A program made the position numbers and the translations under genes. From assembly GCF_900186965.1 (NCBI RefSeq), contig NZ_LT906457.1, forward strand, positions 2,010,501 through 2,074,500: a stretch of DNA of 64,000 nt, written 5' to 3'. The DNA comes from Legionella spiritensis (GTDB lineage: Bacteria > Pseudomonadota > Gammaproteobacteria > Legionellales > Legionellaceae). The stretch's first letter is position 1, and every line of letters starts with the position of its first letter. Shown here one piece after another: positions 26,105 to 34,668 of the stretch. Under the pieces are notes generated by a model that had not been told where the DNA came from, searched no databases, and saw nothing but the letters and a program-made list of their open reading frames with translations.

Positions 26105-26638
26105 CTATATATCGACCGTTTTTTGAGTGGACAACCAGTCTTCATAAGTCAGGGCAAAGCGAAAATGATCTTGCTATATCCCATTAATGTTTAAATATCT
26201 TGGGGAAAACCCTTCCTTTAAAAAACCGTTTTTTGTTACAAGATAGATCGATGCGGTGTTGGTTGGCTGGATATTGGCTTCTATGCGATGAAGTTTCAGG
26301 TTTTCAAAAATTTCATGCAAAAGAAGCTTTAGAGCCTGACTCATCAGGCCTTTACCGGCAAACTCAACGGAAGCATAATAACCAAGATAGGCGCTTTTAA
26401 ACACCCCTCTAATTATTTCGTTGATGTTAAATACACCAATTATGTTTTCATTTTGATCAAACGCAATAAAACTTTTATGGTTCTTCTTGTGGCTTTTGCT
26501 CAGATAATGATGAAATTCTTCCAGATTCTGAGGGGCTATGACAAAAGGAGAATGAAATGCTTTGCTTTTATGCATGGCTTTAAGAAACCGCGTTTCATCT
26601 TGGGCGCAAGGTTTACGTAAATAGATGGTAACTGGCAT
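26105..26638 (-). pseudogene. RimJ-like GNAT N-acetyltransferase with one internal amber codon
   Basis: The first 154 codons encode a RimJ/RimL-type acetyltransferase: YLGYYASVEFAGKGLMSQAL is the acetyl-CoA-binding motif and RIEANIQPTNTASIYLVTKN the following block. At 26174-26176 the frame hits TAG just after YLNINGI. Reading through gives QDHFRFALTYEDWLSTQ and a proper stop at 26105. In this family the motif is NGxWQDHxRFAL, so TAG replaces the expected TGG Trp: one base change. The rest of the C-terminus is intact, which points to a recent mutation, or an amber suppressor. Without the last 23 residues the acceptor side of the fold would be incomplete. Confidence 0.88.
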
Positions 26639-26802
26639 ATTGACTAGGAATGTTTAAAGCATATGAGATAAAAAATAATGATATCATACCATGAAATATA
26701 GAATGAACTTCGGCGCTCTTTTCCCGCCTTTATATTCTAATAAACTGTTTATGTGAAGAAAAATTCGATACATTTCCAACATTAAGAAGCAAGGACTATT
26801 CT

Positions 26803-27025
26803 ATGACCACCAACGAGGAATTTGGTAACACAGTTGATCAGCTAATCAGCCTTGAAGCAAGAGTACCAGTACTGGCCCAAAACGTACTAAAACCATTAAT
26901 GGATGCTGCCCGTAACCTAGTCGGCAAGCGATCGGTTACCATGGCTGCTGCAGATGGTCTGGTTAATAGACTTAAAAAAGGTGACGTCTTGTTTATCATC
27001 ACCGGTGCAGGTACTAAGGAAACAT
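26803..27025 (+). pseudogene. DUF4392 (D-glutamate cyclase-like) N-terminal fragment
   Basis: The 74 or so native residues include NLVGKRSVTMAAADGLVNRL and GDVLFIITGAG, which resemble the start of DUF4392 proteins, related to D-glutamate cyclase. In that family a GETDGPLG-type motif should follow. Instead the frame runs into the terminus of an IS5-type element at 27026 and stops at 27054. No continuation is found to the right of the element, so the 3' part was deleted and not merely interrupted. A decent ribosome-binding site (AAGCAAGGA) precedes the ATG. Confidence 0.65.
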
Positions 27026-27630
27026 TAGACCTCTTCGGAAACTATCATCCATAGGAAAAATCTGTTAAAAAGCTCCAAAATAAGGAGCAGTAATGAAATA
27101 TGTAGGAATAAAGGGACTGGAAGATGAGTTGGTGCTTATCGATGCAACGGAAACACCGATTGAACGACCAAAAAAAGACAAAAACATTTCTATTCAGGTA
27201 AAAAGAAACGCCACACGTTAAAAACTCAACTAATAGTTGATAAGAAAAGCAAGCGTGTAATCTGTACAAGTTTCAGTAATGGGAAACAACATGATTTCAG
27301 GCTGTTTAAAGAATCGGGAGTTCGAATACATCCTGAAATTAAAACGCTTACAGATACTGGATATCAAGGAATAGGTAAGATTCATCCTAACTCAGAGTTG
27401 CCTAAGAAAAAGACAAAGAAAAAAACATTAACAAAAGAAGATAAGATTAAAAACCGAGCGTTATCGAGCGAACGGGTATTAAATGAAAATGTTATAGGCA
27501 TGATTAAAAGATTTAAAATTGTTTCTGATCGTTACCGAAATAGGCGAAAACGATTTGGATTGAGATTTAACCTGATAGCTGCAATTTATAACATGGAGTT
27601 AGCTGAATGAAAGTTTCCGAAGAGGTCTAT
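27026..27630 (+). mobile_element. Internally deleted IS5-type element
   Basis: The ends are inverted repeats: TAGACCTCTTCGGAAACT at 27026 and AGTTTCCGAAGAGGTCTA ending 27629. The terminal TA may be the duplicated target. The left 100 bp match the fragment at 22097-22318, in inverted orientation. About 600 bp remain of an element that should be near 900 bp or more. Both ends are kept, so it could still be moved by a full copy acting in trans. Confidence 0.85.
27093..27610 (+). pseudogene. IS5-type transposase with internal deletion and frameshift
   Basis: The first 12 codons (MKYVGIKGLEDE) match the start of the other copy, then the frame jumps to the catalytic domain at LVLIDATETPIERPKK. A run of seven A residues near 27169-27175 shifts the frame; with eight it would read RQKHFYSGKKKRHTLKTQ and on through TDTGYQGI and LNENVIGMIKRFK to NMELAE. 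The helix-turn-helix region is missing. The frameshift may be natural slippage, since several IS5-group elements use it, but the deletion makes the protein inactive in any case. Confidence 0.85.
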
Positions 27631-27696
27631 TGTCATCTTCGCGCAGGCGGAGATCTATTTTAACGTGAATGGATTCCCGATTTCTCGGGAATGACA
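27631..27696. repeat. Degenerate GTCATTCCCGCG-type palindromic repeat
   Basis: TGTCATCTTCGCGCAGGCGG at the left and TTCTCGGGAATGACA at the right frame a 66-bp unit. It resembles the cleaner copy at 34761-34845. It is squeezed between the deleted IS5-type element and the IS256-type element. Confidence 0.6.
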
Positions 27697-27703
27697 GAAC
27701 TTA

Positions 27704-29026
27704 GGGTCTGTAAATAATTTTGTGTAATTGGTCATAGTATATAATCTGCCTATTTTCAGACAGGCATTGAAGAAGAGACAAACTATGACTCATGATATAG
27801 ATGAATTGGCCAAGGAAATAGCCAAGACGTGTAAAACGCAAGAAGACTTCACTGAGTTTTTTAAACAGCTAAAGCGTCGAGGCTTAGAGGCTGCGCTATC
27901 CGGAGAACTTACGCATCATTTAGGCTATGACAAGCATGCCAAGGCTGTTGAACGCAAGAGCAACAGTCGTAATGGGTACAGCAAGAAGACTATTCAGGTT
28001 AATGAAGGCGAAATGGAAATTGCGGTGCCACGTGACCGAACAGGCACATTTGAACCTCATATTATCCCTAAATACGCTACCCGCTTTGATGGTCTTGATG
28101 AAAAAATCATTTCATTTTATGCCCGAGGTTTAAGTACACGCGACATCCAAAGCGAGCTTGAAGAAATCTATGGTACAACCATATCACCCACATTGATTTC
28201 AAGCGTGACAGACGCGGTTTTATCAGATGTACGTGCCTGGCAGGCAAGGCCTCTGGATAGTTGCTTCCCCATTGTTTATTTGGATTGTATTGTCGTTAAA
28301 GTAAAGACTGACAAAGGTATTATTAACAAATCCGTCTATTTGGCATTGGGTGTTAATACAGATGGCTACAAAGAACTTCTGGGCATGTGGATTAGCCAAA
28401 ATGAAGGCGCAAAATTTTGGCTAAACGTACTGACAGATATAAAAAATCGTGGCCTGGATGAAATATTTATTGCGTGTGTTGATGGACTTACTGGATTTCC
28501 AGAAGCCATTGAAACAGTATATCCACACGCTAAAGTTCAGCTTTGCATTGTACACAAAATTCGAAATTCATTGGCTTATGTCAGCTGGAAAGACCGTAAA
28601 ATCCTTGCTGCTGATTTAAAAACAATCTACAGTGCCAAAACACTCATTGAGGCTGAAATGGCGCTGGAAGCATTTTCTGAGAAATGGGACGACCAATACC
28701 CATCCATAAGCTCCTCATGGCGCAGAGACTGGATACGTATTACCCCATTTTTTGATTATCCAGCTGACATCCGTCGAGCCATATATACGACAAATGCCAT
28801 CGAATCGTTGAATATGACTTTGCGAAAGGTAATTAAAAATAAAAGAATGTTCCCATCTGACGAATCAGTTTTTAAATTGCTCTATCTTGCGATTGAACGA
28901 ATTGCTCGGAAATGGACAATGCCGATCCACAACTGGAAGCCAGCTATGAATCGGTTTATGATCGAATTCGGTGATAGAGTTACTGAATAATGGAATGGCT
29001 AGTTACACAGAAAATTTTACAGACTC
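27704..29026 (+). mobile_element. Complete IS256-type insertion sequence
   Basis: 1323 bp. Ends are imperfect inverted repeats beginning GGGTCTGTAAA at 27704 and ending TTTTACAGACTC at 29026. The 8-bp target duplication AGAACTTA is at 27696-27703 and 29027-29034, exact. The single transposase gene is intact. The exact duplication shows a simple and probably recent insertion. Confidence 0.95.
27785..28990 (+). CDS. IS256-type (mutator) transposase
   Basis: 402 residues from ATG 27785 (MTHDIDELAKEIAK); a frame open from 27728 adds element-end sequence only. The family traits are present: LTHHLGYDKH near the N-terminus, NSRNGYSKKT, and the catalytic residues in VYLDCIVVKVK, IACVDGLTGFPEAI and TTNAIESLNMTLRK. 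No frameshift or internal stop is seen. Confidence 0.95.
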   Translation: MTHDIDELAKEIAKTCKTQEDFTEFFKQLKRRGLEAALSGELTHHLGYDKHAKAVERKSNSRNGYSKKTIQVNEGEMEIAVPRDRTGTFEPHIIPKYATRFDGLDEKIISFYARGLSTRDIQSELEEIYGTTISPTLISSVTDAVLSDVRAWQARPLDSCFPIVYLDCIVVKVKTDKGIINKSVYLALGVNTDGYKELLGMWISQNEGAKFWLNVLTDIKNRGLDEIFIACVDGLTGFPEAIETVYPHAKVQLCIVHKIRNSLAYVSWKDRKILAADLKTIYSAKTLIEAEMALEAFSEKWDDQYPSISSSWRRDWIRITPFFDYPADIRRAIYTTNAIESLNMTLRKVIKNKRMFPSDESVFKLLYLAIERIARKWTMPIHNWKPAMNRFMIEFGDRVTE

Positions 29027-29045
29027 AGAACTTACCACAGTAGTA

Positions 29046-30092
29046 CTAGCAATTATAGCCAATCTCATCTTCCGAGGCCGCCAAATCCAGAACCTCATTA
29101 ACCCATTCAGCCAAACCATCCAGCCTCCTTGCCTGCGCCCCTTGCTGAAAACTCAATGTAGTCTGGTTTACCGAACTGTCTGACAACGTACCCGATAAAG
29201 AAATTTCGGCATCCTTCCTCATTTTTTCCATTTTCTCATTAACTCTCTGGTTTCGCTTGTGTTGCGAATGATCCCGAGCTTCAACAACAAAGCAATATTT
29301 ACCAAGCGATTTGGACAATGTTTCCTGCTTTTTGTTCACAATATCATTACCGTTCTGGCTATCGGCTAATTTCTCCAGATTTTTCTGCGATTGCATCGTC
29401 CGCAATAGCCGAACAGGCAGGGAGCCAGCCACCACCCGAAAATTGAAAATCCTTTTTGACTCAACCGGATCGTCTTCATAGACATCTTTCATATTTTCCA
29501 TAGTATTTTCAAGTTCTGATTGGATTCGCTGCTCACTATTCATACAGCGATGAGCCTGCATATAGGTATACAAATCCTGGTATTCGTCTTGATTAGATAA
29601 CATGCTAATGTTATCCAGGGCAAAATAAGCGCATCCCCTGCCCCTTTCCTGCAACGTTTCAACGGGCAAATACACGGTAAGCTCACAAAAATGACTCAAT
29701 TCCCCGAATTTGATGATATTGCTTAGCGCCATCGCCAGAACAAACGATTTTTGAATTCCTAACGGATCGCAAATTAAAATATCAAGTTTGGGTTTGTCTT
29801 CGTCAGCCTTGAAGGCAAACTCCAGAAAAGACCAGTGATTCAGAACAGGATTCAATTTGGAAAAAGCGATCTGGAAGCGAACATCGTTTGTATTACACTG
29901 TATAATGGTACGTATAATTTCATCAAGCTGATCAATTTCATTGCTGTTCATCGCAAACGCGTGAAACGGCTTTTCTATTTGTTGCCGGCGTAACCCTTTA
30001 AGATGAAGCGCAAAGGCGACAATATCCTCGCTGATATTTCCAGGACTCCCAAAATTATCAAGAAGATCATTGAATTCGGTTTTTTTTCTCAT
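29046..30092 (-). CDS. YopJ-like acetyltransferase, effector candidate
   Basis: 348 residues. YopJ enzymes acetylate host kinases or other targets using a His-Glu/Asp-Cys triad. Here NHWSFLEFAF gives His86, ILICDPLG gives Asp109 (Asp replaces Glu in some plant-pathogen members) and ERGRGCAYFALDN gives Cys154, in the right order and with near-normal spacing. Around the Cys the family pattern is S-x-x-GC-x-x-F-A/S-L, which matches well. The C-terminus is rich in Lys, Gln and Glu and has a short acidic end (AASEDEIG). The stop lies 12 bp before the target duplication of the IS256-type element, so the gene is probably complete. Family assignment rests on motif reading only. Confidence 0.65.
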   Translation of the reverse strand: MRKKTEFNDLLDNFGSPGNISEDIVAFALHLKGLRRQQIEKPFHAFAMNSNEIDQLDEIIRTIIQCNTNDVRFQIAFSKLNPVLNHWSFLEFAFKADEDKPKLDILICDPLGIQKSFVLAMALSNIIKFGELSHFCELTVYLPVETLQERGRGCAYFALDNISMLSNQDEYQDLYTYMQAHRCMNSEQRIQSELENTMENMKDVYEDDPVESKRIFNFRVVAGSLPVRLLRTMQSQKNLEKLADSQNGNDIVNKKQETLSKSLGKYCFVVEARDHSQHKRNQRVNEKMEKMRKDAEISLSGTLSDSSVNQTTLSFQQGAQARRLDGLAEWVNEVLDLAASEDEIGYNC

Positions 30093-30292
30093 TTCGACCC
30101 ATACTATTGTGACACCAATAAGATCAATTATTATACTATTAAATTAGTTTGAATTCTACTTGTTTTTTTATTGTGTAAGTATTTATTACGAGTTGTGTAC
30201 CTCAAATCACCGGATACCTTTTTGGTCGCGCACGAGGGAAACGCCGCAAAATTGTTGCAATAAATTTCATTTGGTGTAATATTTACGCAATC

Positions 30293-31486
30293 ATGAAATC
30301 AAAACGCATCTACATCATTTTCGGTCTGGCCATCTTGCTGGTCGGTCTGTCACTATGGTTTGCCAGGCCTGAACCTGTCAAGTTGCATCCGATTTTGTTT
30401 AAGCAGCTTCCTGGCTGGAAAGAAGCCGACTTAAAAAAATCCTTGCAGGCGTTCAAAATCTCCTGCCGAACGTTCATGCGGCAAAACCCGGACAACCAGG
30501 CAGGCAGTCACAAGATCCCCTTAAAGGTCAGAGACTGGCAACCGGCTTGCAAAGCCGCTCTGGCCATGGATTCCATAACCGACGAATCGGCCAGATCCTA
30601 TTTCCAGACCTGGTTTACGCCGGTTGAATTCAGGGACAATCGCACGGTCAAAGGACTTTTTACCGGCTATTACATGCCGTTGCTGCAGGGCAGTATAGTC
30701 AAAACCAATGAGTATAACGTACCGATTTACGCGCTACCCGATAATCTTGTCAGCGTCAATTTAGATGAGTTTGGCCAGGACTATCAACACAGGCGGCTAA
30801 CAGGACGACTCAAGGGCAATCAACTTGTTCCCTACCATACCAGAAAACAAATTAACCAGGGCGCCATTTTAAATCATGCCGAAGTCCTGGTTTGGGTCAA
30901 GAGCCCTATTGATCGATTATTCCTTGAAATTCAGGGATCCGGTGTCGTGCAGTTACCGGATGGCCGCCGCCTTTACCTTGGCTATGCCGGCGAAAACGGT
31001 GCCGCCTACACCCCGATTGGCAGCGTTTTGATTAAACGGGGCGCCATGACTCGAAAAACGACATCCATGCAAACCATCAGGGCTTATCTTGAAGAACACC
31101 CGGAAGAAATAGAAACCGTCATCAATCAAAATAAATCGTTCGTCTTTTTCAGAATTTTAAAACAATCCGCCGCTCTGGGCGCACAAGGCGTCGCCTTAAC
31201 ACCGGGCTATTCCCTTGCCATAGACAGAAAATGGATCCCGTTAGGCGCTCCCCTTTGGCTGAACACGACAAGACCCGATGAGCAGCATCAGGATAAACAA
31301 TCCTTGCGACGTCTGATGATTGCCCAGGATACCGGGGGAGCTATTAAAGGTATCGTGCGGGGAGACGTCTTTTGGGGCGCTGGACAAAACGCCACGAATA
31401 TTGCCGGAAAAATGAAAAATGACGGTCATTACTGGCTGCTCCTGCCACGCCACACCATTCCCCATCTCCCGGAACTAACCGGTTAA
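30293..31486 (+). CDS. mltA: Membrane-bound lytic murein transglycosylase A
   Basis: MltA cleaves the glycan strand of peptidoglycan with formation of 1,6-anhydromuramic acid. Seen: GLFTGYYMPLLQGS, FLEIQGSGVVQLPDGRR, LYLGYAGENGAAYTPIG, then the 3D domain LGAPLWLNTTRP, AQDTGGAIKGIVRGDVFWG with catalytic-type Asp residues, and the closing GKMKNDGHYW. The N-terminus is a single hydrophobic segment (IIFGLAILLVGLSLWF) without a lipobox Cys, so the protein seems anchored by a helix and is not a lipoprotein as in E. coli. The 397-residue length is normal. Confidence 0.93.
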   Translation: MKSKRIYIIFGLAILLVGLSLWFARPEPVKLHPILFKQLPGWKEADLKKSLQAFKISCRTFMRQNPDNQAGSHKIPLKVRDWQPACKAALAMDSITDESARSYFQTWFTPVEFRDNRTVKGLFTGYYMPLLQGSIVKTNEYNVPIYALPDNLVSVNLDEFGQDYQHRRLTGRLKGNQLVPYHTRKQINQGAILNHAEVLVWVKSPIDRLFLEIQGSGVVQLPDGRRLYLGYAGENGAAYTPIGSVLIKRGAMTRKTTSMQTIRAYLEEHPEEIETVINQNKSFVFFRILKQSAALGAQGVALTPGYSLAIDRKWIPLGAPLWLNTTRPDEQHQDKQSLRRLMIAQDTGGAIKGIVRGDVFWGAGQNATNIAGKMKNDGHYWLLLPRHTIPHLPELTG

Positions 31487-31520
31487 AAATCGCTTATCTT
31501 GCAAGACCATCCCGGTTAGT
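31474..31520. terminator. Possible bidirectional terminator between mltA and roxA
   Basis: A perfect 9-bp inverted repeat, ACTAACCGG at 31474-31482 and CCGGTTAGT at 31512-31520, brackets a 29-base loop. It overlaps the last codons of mltA and precedes ATTTATTTTT on the plus strand. The loop is long for an intrinsic terminator, so this is tentative. Confidence 0.35.
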
Positions 31521-31521
31521 A

Positions 31522-32712
31522 TCATTTATTTTTCAAGGAGGATTCCTGAAAAAAGATCCATTGCGACTGCCATAATTTAAATAAAAATAACCGATTTTCC
31601 TGGTGGTCAAGAAACGGCGCTAATTGCGTTTTCGTCACGAACCGATGATCAGCCACCAACCGTACCAATTCCCTATCGGCACCGACCGAATCCCGGCATT
31701 GGCCGTTAACAAACAAAATTACGTTGGGCGAGGTGTCACTCTGTTGATAGGCAAAACGGCAAAGGGAATTACGAATGAAACCCTTACTTTTGTGCAATTG
31801 CATAACGAATTGTTCCATATCGGCCGAACCTTCTTCCTCAAGCGACAATAACTGCTCGGCTTGCTCATCAAGCCGGGTCACAAAACACCCGAACCATTCC
31901 CGCAATTTTTTATCGTCCGAGAGTAAGGTCAGTAACGTATTTTTAGCCTGGTCAATGGCTTGAACAGGTATTTCCGACGCACCTTTCATCCCGGCCCAGC
32001 AAGGATCCTGATAAAGATGCCTGATGTGATGTTCCGCCAGATATTCTCCGAAACCCTCCCATAGTTCCCGGGCCGGATAGCTGCGATAACCAAATGAATA
32101 GGTGATACAGTCCGGCGACAGGGAAACGCCGTTATGACCGATATGGGGTGGCAGATAAAGCATATCTCCTTCTTCAAGGATAAATTCTTCTTCCACCAGA
32201 AAATTATCCATAATCCGTAAAGTCACATCCGGCAGATAATTGTCAGGATTACAATGTCGCGACGTTAATGACCACTTTCTACGGCCTTGGGCCTGAAACA
32301 GAAACACATCGTAATGGTCGTAATGAGGACCGACGCCCCCTTGCTCAACCGCGTAACTTACCATCACATCGTCCACACGCCATTGCGGTATGAAATCAAA
32401 ATGATCAAGCAGCGACGCGACCTCCGGAATAAAACGATCAACCCCCTGAACAAGCAGGGTCCAGTGCGTCGCGGGCAATGTTTTAAAATCATCCTCATTG
32501 AATGGGCCGCGCTTTAAATGCCAGAATGGTTTTTTATCCGCCACATACATCACCAGACGACTTTCCACTTCGTCCTCCAACGCCAGGCCAGCCAGTTCAT
32601 CGCCGTTGATCGGACTGACAAAAGCCGGAATGGCTTTGCGAATAACCAGAGGCTTTTTCTGCCAATAGTGAGTCAGAAATTCGTTTACGTCCAACCCCTG
32701 AAAATTTATCAT
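31522..32712 (-). CDS. roxA: Ribosomal oxygenase RoxA (YcfD), L16 arginine hydroxylase
   Basis: This 2-oxoglutarate/Fe(II) oxygenase of the JmjC-cupin type hydroxylates an Arg of ribosomal protein L16. The metal site is seen as GVGPHYDHYDVFLFQ (His130, Asp132) and the distal His in LPPHIGHNGVSLS. WSLTSRH and SFGYRSYPA are further YcfD hallmarks. The C-terminal winged-helix-like dimer part (residues about 290-390) is present, giving 396 residues, as in the family. The gene is convergent with mltA. Confidence 0.92.
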   Translation of the reverse strand: MINFQGLDVNEFLTHYWQKKPLVIRKAIPAFVSPINGDELAGLALEDEVESRLVMYVADKKPFWHLKRGPFNEDDFKTLPATHWTLLVQGVDRFIPEVASLLDHFDFIPQWRVDDVMVSYAVEQGGVGPHYDHYDVFLFQAQGRRKWSLTSRHCNPDNYLPDVTLRIMDNFLVEEEFILEEGDMLYLPPHIGHNGVSLSPDCITYSFGYRSYPARELWEGFGEYLAEHHIRHLYQDPCWAGMKGASEIPVQAIDQAKNTLLTLLSDDKKLREWFGCFVTRLDEQAEQLLSLEEEGSADMEQFVMQLHKSKGFIRNSLCRFAYQQSDTSPNVILFVNGQCRDSVGADRELVRLVADHRFVTKTQLAPFLDHQENRLFLFKLWQSQWIFFQESSLKNK

Positions 32713-32911
32713 AACCGTCTTTTACCTCACCAGTAATAATCACGAATTAACTGAAATCGTAATAAAAAGCTATTGTATTGCAAGTTAGGACTTTGATATA
32801 TCCGGTAACCATCTTCTATCATTTGAAACGACCTTTTAGTATTATTTTTATGCAATTTGTATTTATTATTGTCTATAATTTATTATGGTGGCCTGACATA
32901 AGGAAGAAATT

Positions 32912-33253
32912 ATGGACAAACAAGGCGTTTGTGAGTTTAAAAGTCTGCCTGTTTTTCTCTCATCCATTCTCTTTTTGATAACGCTCTGCTTTAGCAACCA
33001 GGTGAATGCCGGAGAAAATCGTTCGGAATTACAACGTTCCGTTTTGCAAACGGCGGCACCTAACCAGTATGCGTATTATTACGGCTATGGGTACCGTCCC
33101 CGTGGTTACATCTATTATGGCCCGCGATATCGTTCCAGGTATTACTGGACCGGAGGGCGAGTGTATTATCGTCATGGCCTGCGTTGTCAGCGGCGATGCC
33201 TGGTGAACCGCTGGAATGGCGTTGTCGTACGCTGCGTAAGACGTTGTTACTAG
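32912..33253 (+). CDS. Small secreted Tyr/Gly/Arg-rich protein with Cys-rich tail
   Basis: 113 residues. A signal peptide ends near NQVNAGEN (Ala-x-Ala-like site at about 33-35). The mature part has many Tyr and Arg (YAYYYGYGYRPRGYIYYG), then a tail with four Cys in a CxxxC ... CxxxC arrangement (LRCQRRCL and VRCVRRCY). It is very basic. This may be an envelope-bound or cationic secreted protein; I know no named family. The TAG stop is the first three bases of the adjacent repeat terminus TAGGTTCTG, so the natural C-terminus may have been altered by the insertion. Confidence 0.65.
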   Translation: MDKQGVCEFKSLPVFLSSILFLITLCFSNQVNAGENRSELQRSVLQTAAPNQYAYYYGYGYRPRGYIYYGPRYRSRYYWTGGRVYYRHGLRCQRRCLVNRWNGVVVRCVRRCY

Positions 33254-33500
33254 GTTCTGTGCACCAAATTAATTACGGCTGTAAAAAGGTGTGTGATTTG
33301 TCCCTTTTTTGTAATATTTCCTGTAGCCCGTCATGAAGGCGAAGACGTAATGCGGGATAATGTTCACTTAGGCACTCATCTGACTCATGCCACAATATTG
33401 GGAGGCATGAAACCCGCAATACGGCCGCAGGCCTCCTTACGGGCTACTGCTTTTTTGTAAAAAAAATGGTGGCAGGATATTTTTGTACACAGAACCCGGG
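33252..33500. repeat. Full-length composite inverted-repeat element (arm type B)
   Basis: 249 bp, the longest copy. Left end AGGTTCTGTGCACCAAATTA, right end TTTTTGTACACAGAACCCGG. Note that the left GTGCACC is mirrored on the right by GTACAC, a partly matched change. Type-B arms surround the core, and the core loop carries an extra 30 bp or so (ACTCATCTGACTCATGCC region). Both flanking genes, the secreted peptide and the RasGEF-like gene, take their stop codons from repeat termini. Confidence 0.9.
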
Positions 33501-33510
33501 CTCTGTGAAC

Positions 33511-34605
33511 CTAAGGCAAAATTTTATTTTGGCTGTCTATTGAAAACATCCTGTCCCAATAATTCTCGGGGCTGCGGCCGCCCCTGGACCAAAACGAAGG
33601 CAGCAACCCCTTGCTATATAATTGCGAAGAAGTCACTGGACGATCAGCTACCTGCGTGTTTATCCTGAACAGGGAAAAAACACTGTTTTTAAGGGATTTC
33701 ACCGAATTGGACGAATCCTGACGGCCACAGGCAGCAGCGGGAATCTCCACCTTGGACGATGTTTTCCAATAGTATTGTGCTCGATGAAATGTCTTATTCA
33801 AATGCTCCGGCAAGGAGAAATCCTTATTGCTTTCCTTCCTGATGAATTTTTTGATGAGTTCATGTCTTGATTTATGGCACCTGTATAACTTCTCTTTCGG
33901 CCTTACATCGTTTATATCACGATTAGCTTCCTCGCCTAAAACGTCATTTAGCGGTGTGATTTGTCTTGATACCAGAAACATGGGCATTAGATCATCGGGA
34001 TGTTTATAAGCAGCCATGCGTTGATTTAACATTTTGTAATTGCCGCATGGCGATATCAGCGTTAAGAGATCATCGTATTTTTTCTTACAGGCGGCAGGAA
34101 GCTCATTATCACATTTCAAATCGGTATTCAGCGCGACAAGGTAAAAACCAACCAGAGCCGCACCGTCGTAATTATGCCGCTTCAGTAACAGTTCCGCGAC
34201 GGTTATCCAGCGGCGAAACGCATTTAACCGGGAATCCCTGTTGGTATGTTGCAGAATATCGTTTTTGATGTACCACTCTAAAACCCCATACACAGCAGCA
34301 TACTGCTGCTGTTTTGCAGTTCTCTTGTTTGCTTTGGCAAAACCTTCGGTGTTGACATAATCTTCATAACCAAAGCCCTCAATAGCCTCCCTGAGTTTTC
34401 TATCTATTAACGTGGCATGATCACGAGCGATGGCGTTTTCCACATAACTGTACAAAATACGCGCCTTACTGCTTCCGGCAATGGCCTTTTGCATAGAGGG
34501 GTCGGCAATCATGGTGTCCCATGTTAACGGAAAAGAATCTTCCTTATTTAATTTTTCATGCTTTTTAAGCCAGGCCAAAAAAACATTATTACCTGTCGCA
34601 ACCAT
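33511..34605 (-). CDS. RasGEF-like protein, effector candidate
   Basis: 364 residues from ATG 34605, preceded by AAAGGGTG; a GTG at 34641 is a weaker alternative. The middle resembles the Cdc25/RasGEF catalytic fold: AFRRWITVAELLLKRHNYDGAALVGFYLVALNT corresponds to the helix where Ras exchangers have a Phe/Val-Ala-x-x-Leu-x2-Leu-x-Asn-(Tyr/Phe) series. The phrase NYKMLNQRMAAYKHPDDLMPMFLVSRQITPLNDV corresponds to the NYKNYR ... PFLGLYLTDL stretch. Legionella is known to have RasGEF-like effectors (LegG2). No signal peptide is present. The TAG stop lies inside a repeat terminus (CTTAGGTTCACAGAG on the minus strand). The assignment is by eye. Confidence 0.62.
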   Translation of the reverse strand: MVATGNNVFLAWLKKHEKLNKEDSFPLTWDTMIADPSMQKAIAGSSKARILYSYVENAIARDHATLIDRKLREAIEGFGYEDYVNTEGFAKANKRTAKQQQYAAVYGVLEWYIKNDILQHTNRDSRLNAFRRWITVAELLLKRHNYDGAALVGFYLVALNTDLKCDNELPAACKKKYDDLLTLISPCGNYKMLNQRMAAYKHPDDLMPMFLVSRQITPLNDVLGEEANRDINDVRPKEKLYRCHKSRHELIKKFIRKESNKDFSLPEHLNKTFHRAQYYWKTSSKVEIPAAACGRQDSSNSVKSLKNSVFSLFRINTQVADRPVTSSQLYSKGLLPSFWSRGGRSPENYWDRMFSIDSQNKILP

Positions 34606-34639
34606 CCCAAACACCCTTTGCAAATTTATTCCAGACCTC

Positions 34640-34668
34640 ACTATTCAATTTATTTTACCCCGCGTCAA
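34640..34668 (-). promoter_or_regulatory. Possible sigma-70 promoter of the RasGEF-like gene
   Basis: On the minus strand TTGACG (34668-34663) and AATAGT (34645-34640) are separated by 17 bases. The -35 box is good, the -10 box is poor. The position, about 35 bp before the ATG at 34605, is suitable. Confidence 0.35.

Noticed and set aside
27631..27703. Continuation of the DUF4392-like gene to the right of the IS5-type element
   Set aside because: The sequence is a palindromic repeat with no reading frame matching the expected family motifs.
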